A stretch of DNA of 64,000 bases from Maribrevibacterium harenarium (GTDB taxonomy: Bacteria; Pseudomonadota; Gammaproteobacteria; Pseudomonadales; Marinomonadaceae), in contig NZ_VFRR01000011.1 in NCBI RefSeq assembly GCF_006385675.1, forward strand, positions 42,366-106,365, in the 5' to 3' direction. Below are positions 19,433-28,802 of this stretch, in pieces. Below the pieces are notes generated by a model. That model did no database searches. It was not told the origin of the DNA and saw nothing but the letters and a program-made list of their open reading frames with translations. The position numbers and the translations under genes are program-made. Position 1 is the stretch's first letter, and the number at the start of each line of letters is the position of its first letter.

Positions 19433-20284
19433 ATGAGCAACGAAATCCTAGAGCGCGTCGCGCTTCTTACGCAAAACGGTCGCGCGGAAGTCCCCGCTTG
19501 GACACCACGCCCCGCAGCCACCCGTTTTACTGATATTAATGACATTAACGGTATGCGCGAGGCTGGCCGCTTGGCTGCCGAGGTGCTAACCATGCTGGCT
19601 GAATATGTCGTTCCCGGTGTAACAACTGAGCAACTGGACATCATTGCTCACAATCATATTGTGACGAGTCAAGGCGCCATCCCTGCGCCGCTCAATTACC
19701 ATGGTTTTCCAAAGTCCTGCTGTACTTCGGTAAACGATGTCATTTGCCATGGCATTCCGAATGATAAAGCCCTCAAAAAAGGGGATGTGGTGAACATTGA
19801 CATCACCGTGATCAAAGATGGCTATTACGGCGATACCAGTAAAATGTTTTTTGTTGGCGATGTTGCCCCCCATGCTAAGCGACTTTGCCAAGTCACCCAA
19901 GAGTGCCTATATCTCGCCATCAAAATGGTTAAGCCCGGCGTTCGGCTCGGTGACATTGGTGCCGCCATATCAGCCCATGCACACAAAAACCATTACAGTG
20001 TCGTAGAGGAATATTGCGGTCATGGTTTGGGAACTACTTTCCATGGCGAACCACAGGTCGCTCACTATGGTCGTGCTGGCACGGGTGTCGTGCTGGAAGA
20101 AGGTATGACCTTTACTATCGAACCTATGATCAATGCCGGCAAGAAGCAGGTCAAACATACTGGCCCAGATAACTGGATCGCCAAAACCAAAGATGGCCGT
20201 CTTTCTGCCCAGTACGAGCACTCATTACTAGTCACTGCGGACGGAGTTGAAATCCTTACTCTGCGCCCCGAAGAGACAATTTAG
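19433..20284 (+). CDS. map: Type I methionine aminopeptidase
   Basis: MetAP removes the initiator methionine from nascent proteins. The start at 19433 gives 283 residues, about 20 longer at the N-terminus than E. coli MetAP (264), with a non-conserved leader MSNEILERVALLTQNGRAEV before the family region INGMREAGRLAAEVL. Metal-ligand segments are visible: VVNIDITVIKDGYYGDTSKM (two aspartates), CGHGLGTTFHGEP (histidine), EEGMTFTIEPMI (glutamate) and SAQYEHSLLVT (glutamate). It is divergent from rpsB and followed by glnD, the order known from many gammaproteobacteria. Confidence 0.94.
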   Translation: MSNEILERVALLTQNGRAEVPAWTPRPAATRFTDINDINGMREAGRLAAEVLTMLAEYVVPGVTTEQLDIIAHNHIVTSQGAIPAPLNYHGFPKSCCTSVNDVICHGIPNDKALKKGDVVNIDITVIKDGYYGDTSKMFFVGDVAPHAKRLCQVTQECLYLAIKMVKPGVRLGDIGAAISAHAHKNHYSVVEEYCGHGLGTTFHGEPQVAHYGRAGTGVVLEEGMTFTIEPMINAGKKQVKHTGPDNWIAKTKDGRLSAQYEHSLLVTADGVEILTLRPEETI

Positions 20285-20332
20285 CGATAACGATTAGCAT
20301 CCTTTTCGAATAAAACATGGTTTGAGGCCTCT

Positions 20333-23026
20333 ATGGACTTTCCTGCTCACCCTGATTCTCCACCTCTTCTGACGCCTGAAGAGAAACAGTTTTTGGCACA
20401 AAGTAGCACCAGCGCTAGCCAATACCGGGCATTGCTGCGGGAAAAGGAAGCCGCCTACCACGATTTATTCCATGCTCTCTATCCTATTGAAAAGTTGGTA
20501 AAGGGACTTGCCAGATTATATGACGATGTCATGCAAGCTGCTTGGATCGCCCGTGGACTGGGAGATGAAACCAGTGTCGCCCTCGTGGCAGTGGGAGGCT
20601 ATGGACGTGCCGAGTTACACCCAAAATCGGATATAGATCTGCTGATACTGACCCATGATGAGCAGCCCGTACCGGAAGAGAAACTCGAAGCCTTTATCAC
20701 TTTCTTGTGGGATTTGAAGCTGGACGTAGGCCATAGTGTACGCTCTATCCGCCAGTGTACCGAGATGGCAGCTAATGATGTGACCGTCATTACCAACCTT
20801 ATTGAATCTCGTACCCTTTATGGCCCAGCCGAATTACTGGCAAATCTTAACCTGCATATAGATGTGAGTCAGATGTGGGATGGCCATAGTTTTTACCGGG
20901 CCAAAATCGACGAACAGCGCCAGCGCCACGATAAATACCAGAATACCGCTTACAACCTTGAGCCTAACTTGAAGGAATGCCCGGGTGGACTGCGCGATAT
21001 GCAGGTGATCGACTGGGTGGCTAAACGCCATTTACACACCCATCGCCTCAGCGCCCTAATCGACAAACAGTTTTTGTCAGAGGATGAGTATTTACAGCTC
21101 AAGGGAGCTGTTAGCCACCTATGGCGCATTCGCTGGGCATTGCATATGACAGTAGGACGCAAAGAAGACCGACTGCTATTCGATCATCAACGCACTTTGG
21201 CACGCATGTTTGTCTTTGATGATGACGATCTAAAGCGTAATGTTGAGCGCTTCATGCAAGGCTATTACCAAAGCGTTGCCGCTATACAGCAACTGAACGA
21301 TTTGCTTTTACAGCACTTTGAAGAGTCTTTCCTGTTCATTGATGACAACCCTGTGATCGAGCATGTGAATGAACGTTTTCGTATCTGTAATGGACAAATC
21401 GAAGCCTGCGCCGCTGACTTGTTTCAGACTACCCCGTCAGCCATGCTAGAAGTCTACAAGCTACTAGGGGAACGCAGTGATATTCGCGGCATTCGCGCTA
21501 ATACCATGCGCATGCTGCGAGACAACCTCGACTTAATCGACGATAACTATCGCAACGATCCGGTCAACACCAGCCTGTTTCTCGACATCATTGCCAGCCC
21601 CTATCGTATGACGCGAGTGCTGAGATCAATGAAGCACATTGGTCTGCTAGGTCGCTATTTACCGGAGTTTGGCGCCATTATCGGCCAGATGCAGCATGAC
21701 CTATTCCACATATACACCGTTGATGCCCACACGCTGCAGTTAGTGGAAAACCTACGCCGGCTTTGGCAACCCGAGGCACGCAATAATTTCCCCATTTCTT
21801 CTCAGACCATCCGCCATTTAGCCAATGTGGAATTACTTTATATTGCTGGTCTGTACCATGATATTGCAAAAGGACGTGGCGGCGATCATTCTGAGCTTGG
21901 TTGTGTCGATGCTCAACTATTCTGCGAACGACATGGACTTTCTAAGCACGATACGGACTTAATTGTATGGCTAGTAAGAAACCATCTACATATGTCCGTT
22001 ACCGCCCAGCGCAAGGATATTTCTGACCCGGAAGTTATTTGGGAATTTGCTAGCTTTGTTGGCAATCAAGAGCGCCTAGACTACTTATTCTTGTTAACCG
22101 TCGCTGATATTAACGCCACCAACCCAACCATGTGGAACAGCTGGCGCGCATCGCTAATGCGTCAACTCTATCTCGAGACTAAACGAGCATTGCGGCGTGG
22201 GTTGGACTCCCCTATCGATGCGGATATGCAAAGTGACGAACACAAACAACGGGCCTTGGAACTTCTGATTGAACGCAATGTAGATATGGCTGAGGCAGAA
22301 GAAATCTGGGAGCGTATCGAGGAAGAATACTTTATCCGCTCCAGTGGTGATGAAATCGCTTGGAACACCGAGGCCATTCTCAAACATCGCCCAAGTACCA
22401 AACCCTTAGTAGCCATCACAACGCTAGGTGGCCGTAATTTTTCTGGTGCCAGTAAGATCTTTATCTATACACCACTGGCCAGCCATTTGTTCGCTGTAAC
22501 AGCAGCGCTACTGGAGCAGCTGGGCCTCACTATCCTCGATGCCAAAATCAACACCACGACGGACAACTACAGCCTAGACACCTTTGTGGTGATGGACAGT
22601 AATGATAACAACACCAATCTTTATCTGGACAATAAGCGTATTCAGCTAATTCGTGAAACCCTAATGGAACAGTTGGACTCGCCATCATTGTATGAAAGCA
22701 TGGTTCGTCGCTTTACTCCGCGCATTCTAAAGATTTTCAATGCGCCATCGACAGTGCAATTTGTTTCGCAACCGGAAGAGGTATGGTCAGCCCTAGAAGT
22801 CACGGCACCAGACCGTCCAGGGTTACTAGCCTTAATCGGGCAGTTCTTTATGCAGTCGGGTATCATGCTGCACAAAGCCAAAATTGCTACCTTAGGTGAA
22901 CGGGTAGAAGACACCTTTTATATTACCGAAGAAAATGGCGAGCTGATTAGTGACCCAGTGCGTATGGATTTTATTTGCCAATCTTTAAAAGACAGTATTG
23001 ACCGCTTCTCACAGGCGACGGATTAA
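20333..23026 (+). CDS. glnD: PII uridylyltransferase/uridylyl-removing enzyme GlnD
   Basis: GlnD senses glutamine and adds or removes UMP on PII proteins, the first step of nitrogen control. The 897-residue protein has the nucleotidyltransferase motif GGYGRAELHPKSDIDLLIL near residues 85-105, the PII-UTase segment NLKECPGGLRDMQ, the HD hydrolase motif YHDIAKGRGGDHSELG near residue 510, and two C-terminal ACT domains (from about residue 700; second begins EVTAPDRPGLLALIGQ). It follows map by 48 bases and is two bases before dapC. Full length and intact. Confidence 0.97.
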   Translation: MDFPAHPDSPPLLTPEEKQFLAQSSTSASQYRALLREKEAAYHDLFHALYPIEKLVKGLARLYDDVMQAAWIARGLGDETSVALVAVGGYGRAELHPKSDIDLLILTHDEQPVPEEKLEAFITFLWDLKLDVGHSVRSIRQCTEMAANDVTVITNLIESRTLYGPAELLANLNLHIDVSQMWDGHSFYRAKIDEQRQRHDKYQNTAYNLEPNLKECPGGLRDMQVIDWVAKRHLHTHRLSALIDKQFLSEDEYLQLKGAVSHLWRIRWALHMTVGRKEDRLLFDHQRTLARMFVFDDDDLKRNVERFMQGYYQSVAAIQQLNDLLLQHFEESFLFIDDNPVIEHVNERFRICNGQIEACAADLFQTTPSAMLEVYKLLGERSDIRGIRANTMRMLRDNLDLIDDNYRNDPVNTSLFLDIIASPYRMTRVLRSMKHIGLLGRYLPEFGAIIGQMQHDLFHIYTVDAHTLQLVENLRRLWQPEARNNFPISSQTIRHLANVELLYIAGLYHDIAKGRGGDHSELGCVDAQLFCERHGLSKHDTDLIVWLVRNHLHMSVTAQRKDISDPEVIWEFASFVGNQERLDYLFLLTVADINATNPTMWNSWRASLMRQLYLETKRALRRGLDSPIDADMQSDEHKQRALELLIERNVDMAEAEEIWERIEEEYFIRSSGDEIAWNTEAILKHRPSTKPLVAITTLGGRNFSGASKIFIYTPLASHLFAVTAALLEQLGLTILDAKINTTTDNYSLDTFVVMDSNDNNTNLYLDNKRIQLIRETLMEQLDSPSLYESMVRRFTPRILKIFNAPSTVQFVSQPEEVWSALEVTAPDRPGLLALIGQFFMQSGIMLHKAKIATLGERVEDTFYITEENGELISDPVRMDFICQSLKDSIDRFSQATD

Positions 23027-23028
23027 CT

Positions 23029-24219
23029 ATGAACCCATCTATTGCTGCATTACACCCCTATCCATTTCAAAAACTCGCTGACTTATTAGCGGGCACCAAG
23101 CCTGCTGCCGATAAGTCACTGATCAAGTTGACCATTGGCGAGCCACAGCATGCGGCACCAACACTTGTGCTAAACGCATTGCGGGATTCTTTAACTGGCG
23201 TCTCAAGCTACCCAGCAACTAAAGGCTCGTTAGCCTTGCGTGAAGCCATTGCCAATTGGGCCAAGCGCCGCTTTGCTTTACCTGAGTTAAACCCAGAAAC
23301 TCAGGTGATCCCGGTAACGGGCACTCGCGAGGCACTGTTCGCTATTACCCAAGCAGTAGTTGGAAAAAAGGCGAACCCACTGGTCATTAGCCCGAATCCG
23401 TTTTACCAAATTTACGAAGGGGCCACTATTCTTGCCAATGCCGAGCTAAAGCTTCTGCCTTGCAGTGCCGCAAATGGATACCAAATCGATTATCGAGCCG
23501 TCACGGATGCGGAATGGGCCCGTTGCGAACTCTTATTCGTTTGCTCCCCCAACAACCCCACTGGTAGCATAACCAGTCTTGATGACTACCGTTATTTACT
23601 GGAAAAGGCACAAGAGTTTGACTTTACCATTGCCGCGGATGAGTGCTACTCAGAAATTTATTTTGACGCACCACCCTTAGGTCTATTGGACGCTTGCATC
23701 CAACTTGGAAATCCCACTTTCAAACAGTGTCTGATTTTCCAATCCCTGTCGAAGCGCTCTAACTTGCCAGGCTTACGCTCTGGATTTGTAGCGGGCGATG
23801 CACAACTCTTAGAAGGCTTCTTGCTATACCGCACCTACCATGGTTGCGCAATGCCACCGCATCACCAAGACGCGTCCATAGTCGCTTGGAACGATGAAGC
23901 TCACGTTGCCGAAAACCGTGCTATTTACCAACGTAAATTTGATCAAGTGTTGGCCTTGCTAGAACCCGTAATGAAGGTAAGCAAACCAGAGGCAGGCTTC
24001 TACCTTTGGCCAGAACTGGATATGGATGATGAAGCCTTCTGTATCAAACTATATGAAGAAGAAGGCGTATTAGTATTACCGGGCAGCTACCTAGGGCGCA
24101 GCGTTGACGGACATAACCCCGGCAAAAATCATGTGCGTATGGCACTGGTCGCCGAAGAACAGGAATGTGTTGAGGCTGCTCAGCGTATTCGTAACTTTAT
24201 TATTCGACACCAATCTTAA
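23029..24219 (+). CDS. dapC: Succinyldiaminopimelate transaminase
   Basis: DapC is a PLP-dependent aminotransferase that makes N-succinyl-LL-diaminopimelate in lysine and peptidoglycan precursor synthesis. The 396-residue fold-type I enzyme has FVCSPNNPTGSI, the AADECYSEIYF segment and the PLP-lysine motif QSLSKRSNLPGLRSGF near residues 240-255. Placement between glnD and dapD matches the Pseudomonas-type dap cluster and separates it from other class I/II aminotransferases. It begins two bases after glnD. Confidence 0.93.
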   Translation: MNPSIAALHPYPFQKLADLLAGTKPAADKSLIKLTIGEPQHAAPTLVLNALRDSLTGVSSYPATKGSLALREAIANWAKRRFALPELNPETQVIPVTGTREALFAITQAVVGKKANPLVISPNPFYQIYEGATILANAELKLLPCSAANGYQIDYRAVTDAEWARCELLFVCSPNNPTGSITSLDDYRYLLEKAQEFDFTIAADECYSEIYFDAPPLGLLDACIQLGNPTFKQCLIFQSLSKRSNLPGLRSGFVAGDAQLLEGFLLYRTYHGCAMPPHHQDASIVAWNDEAHVAENRAIYQRKFDQVLALLEPVMKVSKPEAGFYLWPELDMDDEAFCIKLYEEEGVLVLPGSYLGRSVDGHNPGKNHVRMALVAEEQECVEAAQRIRNFIIRHQS

Positions 24220-24239
24220 TTTAGCGGAGACAAAACCCA

Positions 24240-25277
24240 ATGAGCGATTCGATTTTCGCGTTTGGCCTAGGTGTAGGCACTCAAAACAAAGAAGGTAACT
24301 GGTTAGAAGTATTCTACCCTACTCCTGTACTTGCACCTGAAAAGAGCGTCGTTGACGCCATACTAGAAAGCACCAATTTTGAAGGTGGTAATGATACTCT
24401 AGTACTGGAAGAAGGCGACTTGAACCGCCTACATTTAGCTCTGCTAAAAGCCGGCAACATCGAACAGGCGGAATTAGCGTCACGCCTAAAGGCATCTACT
24501 CAACCAGTGGTATTGTGTGTGCTTACCAATGATGCAGCGCCACAAAATCCAGCCGAAGTTTACTTGAAGCTACAACTGATCTCGCATCGTTTAGTTCAAC
24601 CACATGGCACGAAACTAGACGGCATGTTCGGCTTACTTATCAATACTGCCTGGACTAGCGAAGGTCCAATCGATGTTCGTGAATTGGCGGATCGCCAGCT
24701 TTCTGCTCGCATGGAAGGGCGTACTATCGAAGTATTCAGCGTTGATAAATTCCCGAAAATGGCCAACTTTGTAGTGCCAAGCGGTGTTCGTATTGGTGAC
24801 ACGGCGCGCATCCGTCTTGGTGCTCATCTAGGTGAGGGCACCACCGTAATGCACGAAGGTTTTGTCAACTTCAACGCAGGCACGCTGGGCGTAAGCATGG
24901 TTGAAGGCCGAATTTCTGCCGGTGTAGTGGTTGATAATGGCTCTGACCTAGGTGGTGGTTGTTCTACTATGGGAACACTTTCCGGTGGTGGCAATATCGT
25001 TATCAAAGTGGGTAAAGAGTGTTTGATCGGCGCTAACGCAGGCATTGGCATCCCACTAGGCGATCGTTGCACAGTAGAGTCTGGTCTATATATCACGGCT
25101 GGGTCTAAAGTCGCCGTGTTAGACGACACTAACACCGTGGTTTCTACCGTGAAAGCACGTGATCTTGCTGGTCAGTCAGATTTGCTATTCCGCCGAAATT
25201 CTCAAACTGGCGCGATCGAATGCAAGACCAATAAGTCTGCTATCGCTCTGAATGAAGCACTACACGCACATAACTAA
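24240..25277 (+). CDS. dapD: Tetrahydrodipicolinate N-succinyltransferase (long form)
   Basis: DapD succinylates tetrahydrodipicolinate using succinyl-CoA in the succinylase branch of lysine synthesis. At 345 residues it matches the longer Pseudomonas-type DapD, not the roughly 274-residue E. coli form. The C-terminal half is a left-handed beta-helix (VRIGDTARIRLGAHLGEGTT and following hexapeptides, then SDLGGGCSTMGTLSGGGNIV). It lies 20 bases after dapC. A weak hairpin follows its stop. Confidence 0.94.
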   Translation: MSDSIFAFGLGVGTQNKEGNWLEVFYPTPVLAPEKSVVDAILESTNFEGGNDTLVLEEGDLNRLHLALLKAGNIEQAELASRLKASTQPVVLCVLTNDAAPQNPAEVYLKLQLISHRLVQPHGTKLDGMFGLLINTAWTSEGPIDVRELADRQLSARMEGRTIEVFSVDKFPKMANFVVPSGVRIGDTARIRLGAHLGEGTTVMHEGFVNFNAGTLGVSMVEGRISAGVVVDNGSDLGGGCSTMGTLSGGGNIVIKVGKECLIGANAGIGIPLGDRCTVESGLYITAGSKVAVLDDTNTVVSTVKARDLAGQSDLLFRRNSQTGAIECKTNKSAIALNEALHAHN

Positions 25278-25285
25278 GCACTATC

Positions 25286-25310
25286 GCTACCCGGCTTTAA
25301 GTCGGGTAGC
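25286..25310 (+). terminator. Hairpin after dapD
   Basis: GCTACCCG and CGGGTAGC form a perfect 8-bp stem, but only CTTGTT follows. It may partly terminate dapC-dapD transcripts ahead of the yffB gene. Confidence 0.55.
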
Positions 25311-25339
25311 CTTGTTACAGATCTTTTAGGTAGATTTCT

Positions 25340-25690
25340 ATGACCATTATTTACGGTATAAAAAATTGTGACACTATGAAGAAGGCGTTGCGCTGGCTCG
25401 ATGAGAACCAGATTGCCTATCGGTTTCATGATTACCGCAAGGATGGACTCGAGCGAGAGCTGTTACAGCAATGGCTTGACCAAGAAGGCTGGGAAAACTT
25501 AGTCAATAAACGTGGCACCACTTGGCGTAAACTTGATAGCGCTGAACAAGAGGATATGCCTAACCGGGCCGTCGAACTGTTTCAGCAGCATCCAGCAATG
25601 ATCAAACGCCCCTTGCTTGTACACGAAAATCAGATCACACTTGGCTTCAAAGCGGAAATCTACCAAGCATTATTTCAGATTAACAAATGA
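25340..25690 (+). CDS. ArsC-family reductase-like protein (YffB/Spx type)
   Basis: This 116-residue protein has the thioredoxin-like ArsC fold of the YffB family. The N-terminal TIIYGIKNCDTMKKALRWL carries a single cysteine (not the classical CxxC), followed by FHDYRKDGL, NKRGTTWRKLD and the cis-proline region MIKRPLLVHEN. YffB proteins are of uncertain biochemical role, possibly glutathione-dependent reductases; this is not evidence for arsenate resistance. The location between dapD and dapE is conserved in Pseudomonas relatives. It converges on the small lipoprotein gene, which ends three bases away. Confidence 0.85.
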   Translation: MTIIYGIKNCDTMKKALRWLDENQIAYRFHDYRKDGLERELLQQWLDQEGWENLVNKRGTTWRKLDSAEQEDMPNRAVELFQQHPAMIKRPLLVHENQITLGFKAEIYQALFQINK

Positions 25691-25692
25691 TC

Positions 25693-25932
25693 CTATTCCT
25701 GGATCACGGTCTCATAGCGTGATGGCTGAGCTGCCGGTTGATCAGAAATTTGCACAGATCGCACTGACTGAGTAGCACTACGCTGACGGTCACTTTCGAT
25801 CACGGGCGTGTAGTAAGCTTCTTTGTTACCACCTCCAAATAGAGCGTTTGCTGTGTCTACCGCGGTATCGACCACGCTACACGCGCCTAAGGGGAATGCT
25901 AGCAAAGCAACAAGCAAGGATTTGAATCGCAT
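25693..25932 (-). CDS. Small lipoprotein of unknown function
   Basis: A 79-residue predicted lipoprotein. It has a basic start (MRFKSLL), a hydrophobic core and the lipobox LGAC at residues 15-18, with Cys18 as the lipidation site. After this come a possible short helical stretch and a polar Ser/Gln-rich tail ending YETVIQE. I do not recognise the family. It is divergent from dapE (63 bases between starts) and tail-to-tail with yffB. A weak GAGA ribosome-binding site precedes the ATG. The lipobox supports a real gene, but function is unknown. Confidence 0.72.
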   Translation of the reverse strand: MRFKSLLVALLAFPLGACSVVDTAVDTANALFGGGNKEAYYTPVIESDRQRSATQSVRSVQISDQPAAQPSRYETVIQE

Positions 25933-25995
25933 AAGTATCTCGGCTGAGTTAAGTTTAAGTAGCTAAAATATCCAAACCAACAACAAAGGTAAAGA

Positions 25996-27135
25996 ATGTC
26001 TGACCTCACCCCCACCCTCGAACTGGCCCTCGACTTAATATCTCGTCCTTCCGTTACCCCAGAAGACGCCGGCTGCCAGGAAGTCATGATCTCACGCCTG
26101 CAAAAACTTGGCTTCAAGATCGAAAGAATGCCGTTTGGTGAAGTGGTGAATTTTTATGCGAAACGAGGTAGCAGTGGCCCTAACCTTATGTTTGCGGGTC
26201 ATACTGATGTTGTACCAACTGGTCCGATCGAGCGTTGGAAGGTATCCCCATTTCAACCAAAAATTATCGATGGCGTTCTTTATGGTCGCGGCGCCGCCGA
26301 TATGAAAGGCAGCCTTGCCGCCATGATTACTGCGGTAGAAGAGTTCGTCACTGCCAACCCAAATCACGATGGTCAAATATCATTTCTGATAACCAGCGAT
26401 GAAGAAGGACCCTTTGTAGACGGCACCACACGGGTAGTAGATGCCCTCATCGCACGCCATGAGATTGTCGATTGGTGTATTGTTGGGGAGCCTTCTAGTA
26501 CCAAGACCTTGGGTGACATTATCAAGAATGGCCGTCGCGGCTCTTTTAGCGGTGATTTAACTATTTTTGGCAAGCAGGGACATGTGGCCTACCCCCATTT
26601 AGCCATCAACCCAATTCACCTCGCCGCTCCCGCTATAGCGGAGTTATCGCAAACCGTGTGGGATGACGGCAACGAATTCTTCCCGCCGACCAGTTTCCAA
26701 GTATCCAACATTCATTCTGGCACTGGCGCAACCAATGTAGTACCTGGCACATTACAAGCTCAGTTTAATTTCCGCTTTTCATCCGAACTAAGTTTTGAGC
26801 TATTAAAAGCAAGAGTAATTGGCATTCTAGATAGTCATAATCTCAAATATGATATCGATTGGACCTACAATGGTCTGCCCTTCTTGACGCCTCCGGGGGA
26901 GTTGGTGGATGCGGTTACGCAAGCTATTGAAACCACTGTTAACATCACGCCAGAACTATCGACCTCTGGCGGTACATCTGATGGCCGCTTTATCGCTAAA
27001 ATGGGGACTCAGGTGGTTGAGTTAGGACCGGTGAATGCAACTATCCATCAGATCAACGAATGTGTAGATGCACAAAGCCTAAATGACTTATCCACTATCT
27101 ACCGTCGGGTATTGGAAAATCTATTTGTAAAATAG
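25996..27135 (+). CDS. dapE: Succinyl-diaminopimelate desuccinylase
   Basis: DapE removes succinate from N-succinyl-LL-DAP, giving LL-DAP for lysine and peptidoglycan. The 379-residue zinc metallopeptidase-family protein (E. coli 375) has [31 protein letters not shown] and [12 protein letters not shown] as metal-binding and catalytic segments, and [20 protein letters not shown] and HQINECVD further on. Third dap gene in this cluster after dapC and dapD. AAAGGTAAAG serves as ribosome-binding site. Confidence 0.96.
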   Translation: MSDLTPTLELALDLISRPSVTPEDAGCQEVMISRLQKLGFKIERMPFGEVVNFYAKRGSSGPNLMFAGHTDVVPTGPIERWKVSPFQPKIIDGVLYGRGAADMKGSLAAMITAVEEFVTANPNHDGQISFLITSDEEGPFVDGTTRVVDALIARHEIVDWCIVGEPSSTKTLGDIIKNGRRGSFSGDLTIFGKQGHVAYPHLAINPIHLAAPAIAELSQTVWDDGNEFFPPTSFQVSNIHSGTGATNVVPGTLQAQFNFRFSSELSFELLKARVIGILDSHNLKYDIDWTYNGLPFLTPPGELVDAVTQAIETTVNITPELSTSGGTSDGRFIAKMGTQVVELGPVNATIHQINECVDAQSLNDLSTIYRRVLENLFVK

Positions 27136-27146
27136 CGACCCATGCG

Positions 27147-27422
27147 ATGGCAAAATTCCTACAGATTCTGGACCAGCTGGCATTAAAACTTGGTAAAAAT
27201 CCTAAACTTGCTCTGATGAAATTAATTCAGGGCGGTTTGTTATTTGCCTTCGGTGTGCTGGTGATCTTCGTTGCAGATAAAGTAATCATGCCCTCTGTTT
27301 ATCAAGAGATCATTGCCGGATTCGGTTTACTGATCGCCGCTGCTGGTGTGCTTTGGTCTCTTATTGGTTATCTATCTATGAGCGTTCTTCGTATTTATCA
27401 CATGCTTAAAAACAAGGATTAA
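27147..27422 (+). CDS. Small two-helix membrane protein, unknown function
   Basis: A 91-residue protein with two hydrophobic segments at about residues 27-47 and 56-77, flanked by lysine-rich N- and C-terminal tails (GKNPKLALMK at the start, LKNKD at the end). This predicts both termini in the cytoplasm. I recognise no named family. It follows dapE by 11 bases and precedes the next gene by five, so it is likely co-transcribed with dapE, the following unknown gene and panD. Confidence 0.75.
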   Translation: MAKFLQILDQLALKLGKNPKLALMKLIQGGLLFAFGVLVIFVADKVIMPSVYQEIIAGFGLLIAAAGVLWSLIGYLSMSVLRIYHMLKNKD

Positions 27423-27427
27423 GCAGT

Positions 27428-27802
27428 ATGCAGCCAGATATTGAAATCTATTTACTGTCCTGCCCTACCCCGAATATTGAGGCATGGCTAACTGATTTAT
27501 TTGGACCATTAGACGCCGTCCCAAGCACTGAAACGGGGATAAAGTTTATAGCCCACTATCAGGGACAGCACATTCCCATCACGATCTTGGAGCAAGCGGC
27601 GGGCAAACGTTTTACCTCCGTTTGGTTTGACTCGGAACATACTCCTTGGGCGAATGACATAGAATGCGCTGAAGCAGCCTTCGCTTCATTAGGTTGTGAA
27701 GTGCGCTGCAATATGGCTAGCTGGGAAGAAGATGAGGAATTAGATCCAGACCTTTGGTGGCGGATCAATAAAAACGGCGCTGGCCCTTATATTTGGCGCT
27801 GA
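27428..27802 (+). CDS. Conserved-looking acidic protein, unknown function
   Basis: A 124-residue soluble protein with no signal peptide or membrane segment. Notable stretches are FTSVWFDSEHTPWANDIEC in the middle, an acidic run SWEEDEELDPDLWW and the end GAGPYIWR. Tryptophan-rich and acidic, with cysteines at several positions. I do not recognise a family with certainty. It starts five bases after the small membrane-protein gene, suggesting an operon. Confidence 0.75.
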   Translation: MQPDIEIYLLSCPTPNIEAWLTDLFGPLDAVPSTETGIKFIAHYQGQHIPITILEQAAGKRFTSVWFDSEHTPWANDIECAEAAFASLGCEVRCNMASWEEDEELDPDLWWRINKNGAGPYIWR

Positions 27803-27832
27803 ATATCCCTTGGTAATAACGTGAGAGAAAAC

Positions 27833-28213
27833 ATGCAAATTACTTTGCTGAAAGGCAAATTACACATGGCGACAGTGACTCAGGCGGAACTTTGGTACGA
27901 CGGTTCTTGCGCCATTGATGAAGAATTAGTAAAGCTCGCTGGGTTGCGAGAATTTGAAAAAATCGAAATATACAACGTGGATAATGGCGAACGCTTTGCC
28001 ACCTACGTCATCTTAGCGGAAGCAGGATCAGGCACTATCTCTATGAACGGTGCGGCTGCGCGTAAAGTGCAAGTTGGCGATCGGGTGATCATTGCAGCCT
28101 ACGGACAAATGAGTGAGGCGGAAGCCACTACCTTTAAACCTAAGCTGGTTTATCTAACCAAAGGCAATCAAGTAGAACGTACTACTAATACGATTCCTAT
28201 GCAGAAAGATTAA
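27833..28213 (+). CDS. panD: Aspartate 1-decarboxylase
   Basis: PanD makes beta-alanine from aspartate for pantothenate and CoA. It is a pyruvoyl enzyme that matures by self-cleavage at Gly24-Ser25, and the motif YDGSCAID is at residues 22-28. The ATG at 27833 gives 126 residues (E. coli 126), with the family start [11 protein letters not shown]; an upstream GTG at 27821 is less likely. [20 protein letters not shown] is also conserved. The gene ends in a bidirectional terminator shared with tpx. panD is here apart from panBC. Confidence 0.95.
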   Translation: MQITLLKGKLHMATVTQAELWYDGSCAIDEELVKLAGLREFEKIEIYNVDNGERFATYVILAEAGSGTISMNGAAARKVQVGDRVIIAAYGQMSEAEATTFKPKLVYLTKGNQVERTTNTIPMQKD

Positions 28214-28241
28214 AAAAATAGGCCCATGAAGGGCCTATTTT
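28212..28241. terminator. Bidirectional terminator between panD and tpx
   Basis: AAATAGGCCC-ATGAA-GGGCCTATTT: a perfect stem of ten pairs flanked by A-rich and T-rich tracts, so it can end both panD (plus) and tpx (minus) transcripts. Confidence 0.87.
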
Positions 28242-28268
28242 ATGTGCTTAACAGATGTGCTTTATCAG

Positions 28269-28766
28269 TTACGCTAACACGTTTAACACGGCTTCGTAGT
28301 TTGGCTCGTCAGCGGTTTCCGCTACTTGTTCAGTATGCAGCACCTGACCATCTTCACCGATCACTACAACAGCACGACTGAGGATGCCAACTAATGGGCC
28401 GGTAGTGAAAGTGACGCCATAATCTTCACCAAATGAAGAACGGAAGCTTGAGCCTGTTAGTACATTTTCAATACCTTCGGCGCCGCAGAAACGGGCTGCT
28501 GCGAATGGTAAATCCGCAGAAACACAGATAACAACCGTATTGTCTAGTTTAGCAGCCTGTTCATTGAACTTGCGTACAGAAGTGGCGCAAGTGGGCGTAT
28601 CAATAGAAGGGAAGATGTTAAGTACTAGTTTCTTACCAGCGTAATCGGCTAAGGTTGCGACGGAAAGGTCCGTTTTAACCAATTCGAACTCTGGTGCCTT
28701 GCTACCAACTGCCGGCAATTCACCGACAGTCTCAATAGGATTACCTTTTAACGTTACCGTTGCCAT
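28269..28766 (-). CDS. tpx: Thiol peroxidase Tpx (atypical 2-Cys peroxiredoxin)
   Basis: Tpx reduces hydroperoxides using thioredoxin. The 165-residue protein has the peroxidatic cysteine in TPTCATS (Cys60) and the resolving cysteine in RFCGAEG (Cys94), matching the E. coli pair (Cys61 and Cys95). It is monocistronic: convergent with panD and separated from the downstream-strand cold-shock gene by its own start region. Confidence 0.96.
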   Translation of the reverse strand: MATVTLKGNPIETVGELPAVGSKAPEFELVKTDLSVATLADYAGKKLVLNIFPSIDTPTCATSVRKFNEQAAKLDNTVVICVSADLPFAAARFCGAEGIENVLTGSSFRSSFGEDYGVTFTTGPLVGILSRAVVVIGEDGQVLHTEQVAETADEPNYEAVLNVLA

Positions 28767-28802
28767 ATGATTCTCTCGATCGATTATAATGTGCGTTACT
28801 GA

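Noticed and set aside
25340..25690. Arsenate reductase for arsenic resistance
   Set aside because: The gene is of the YffB type in a dap cluster with no ars genes beside it, so the fold alone does not support a resistance role.
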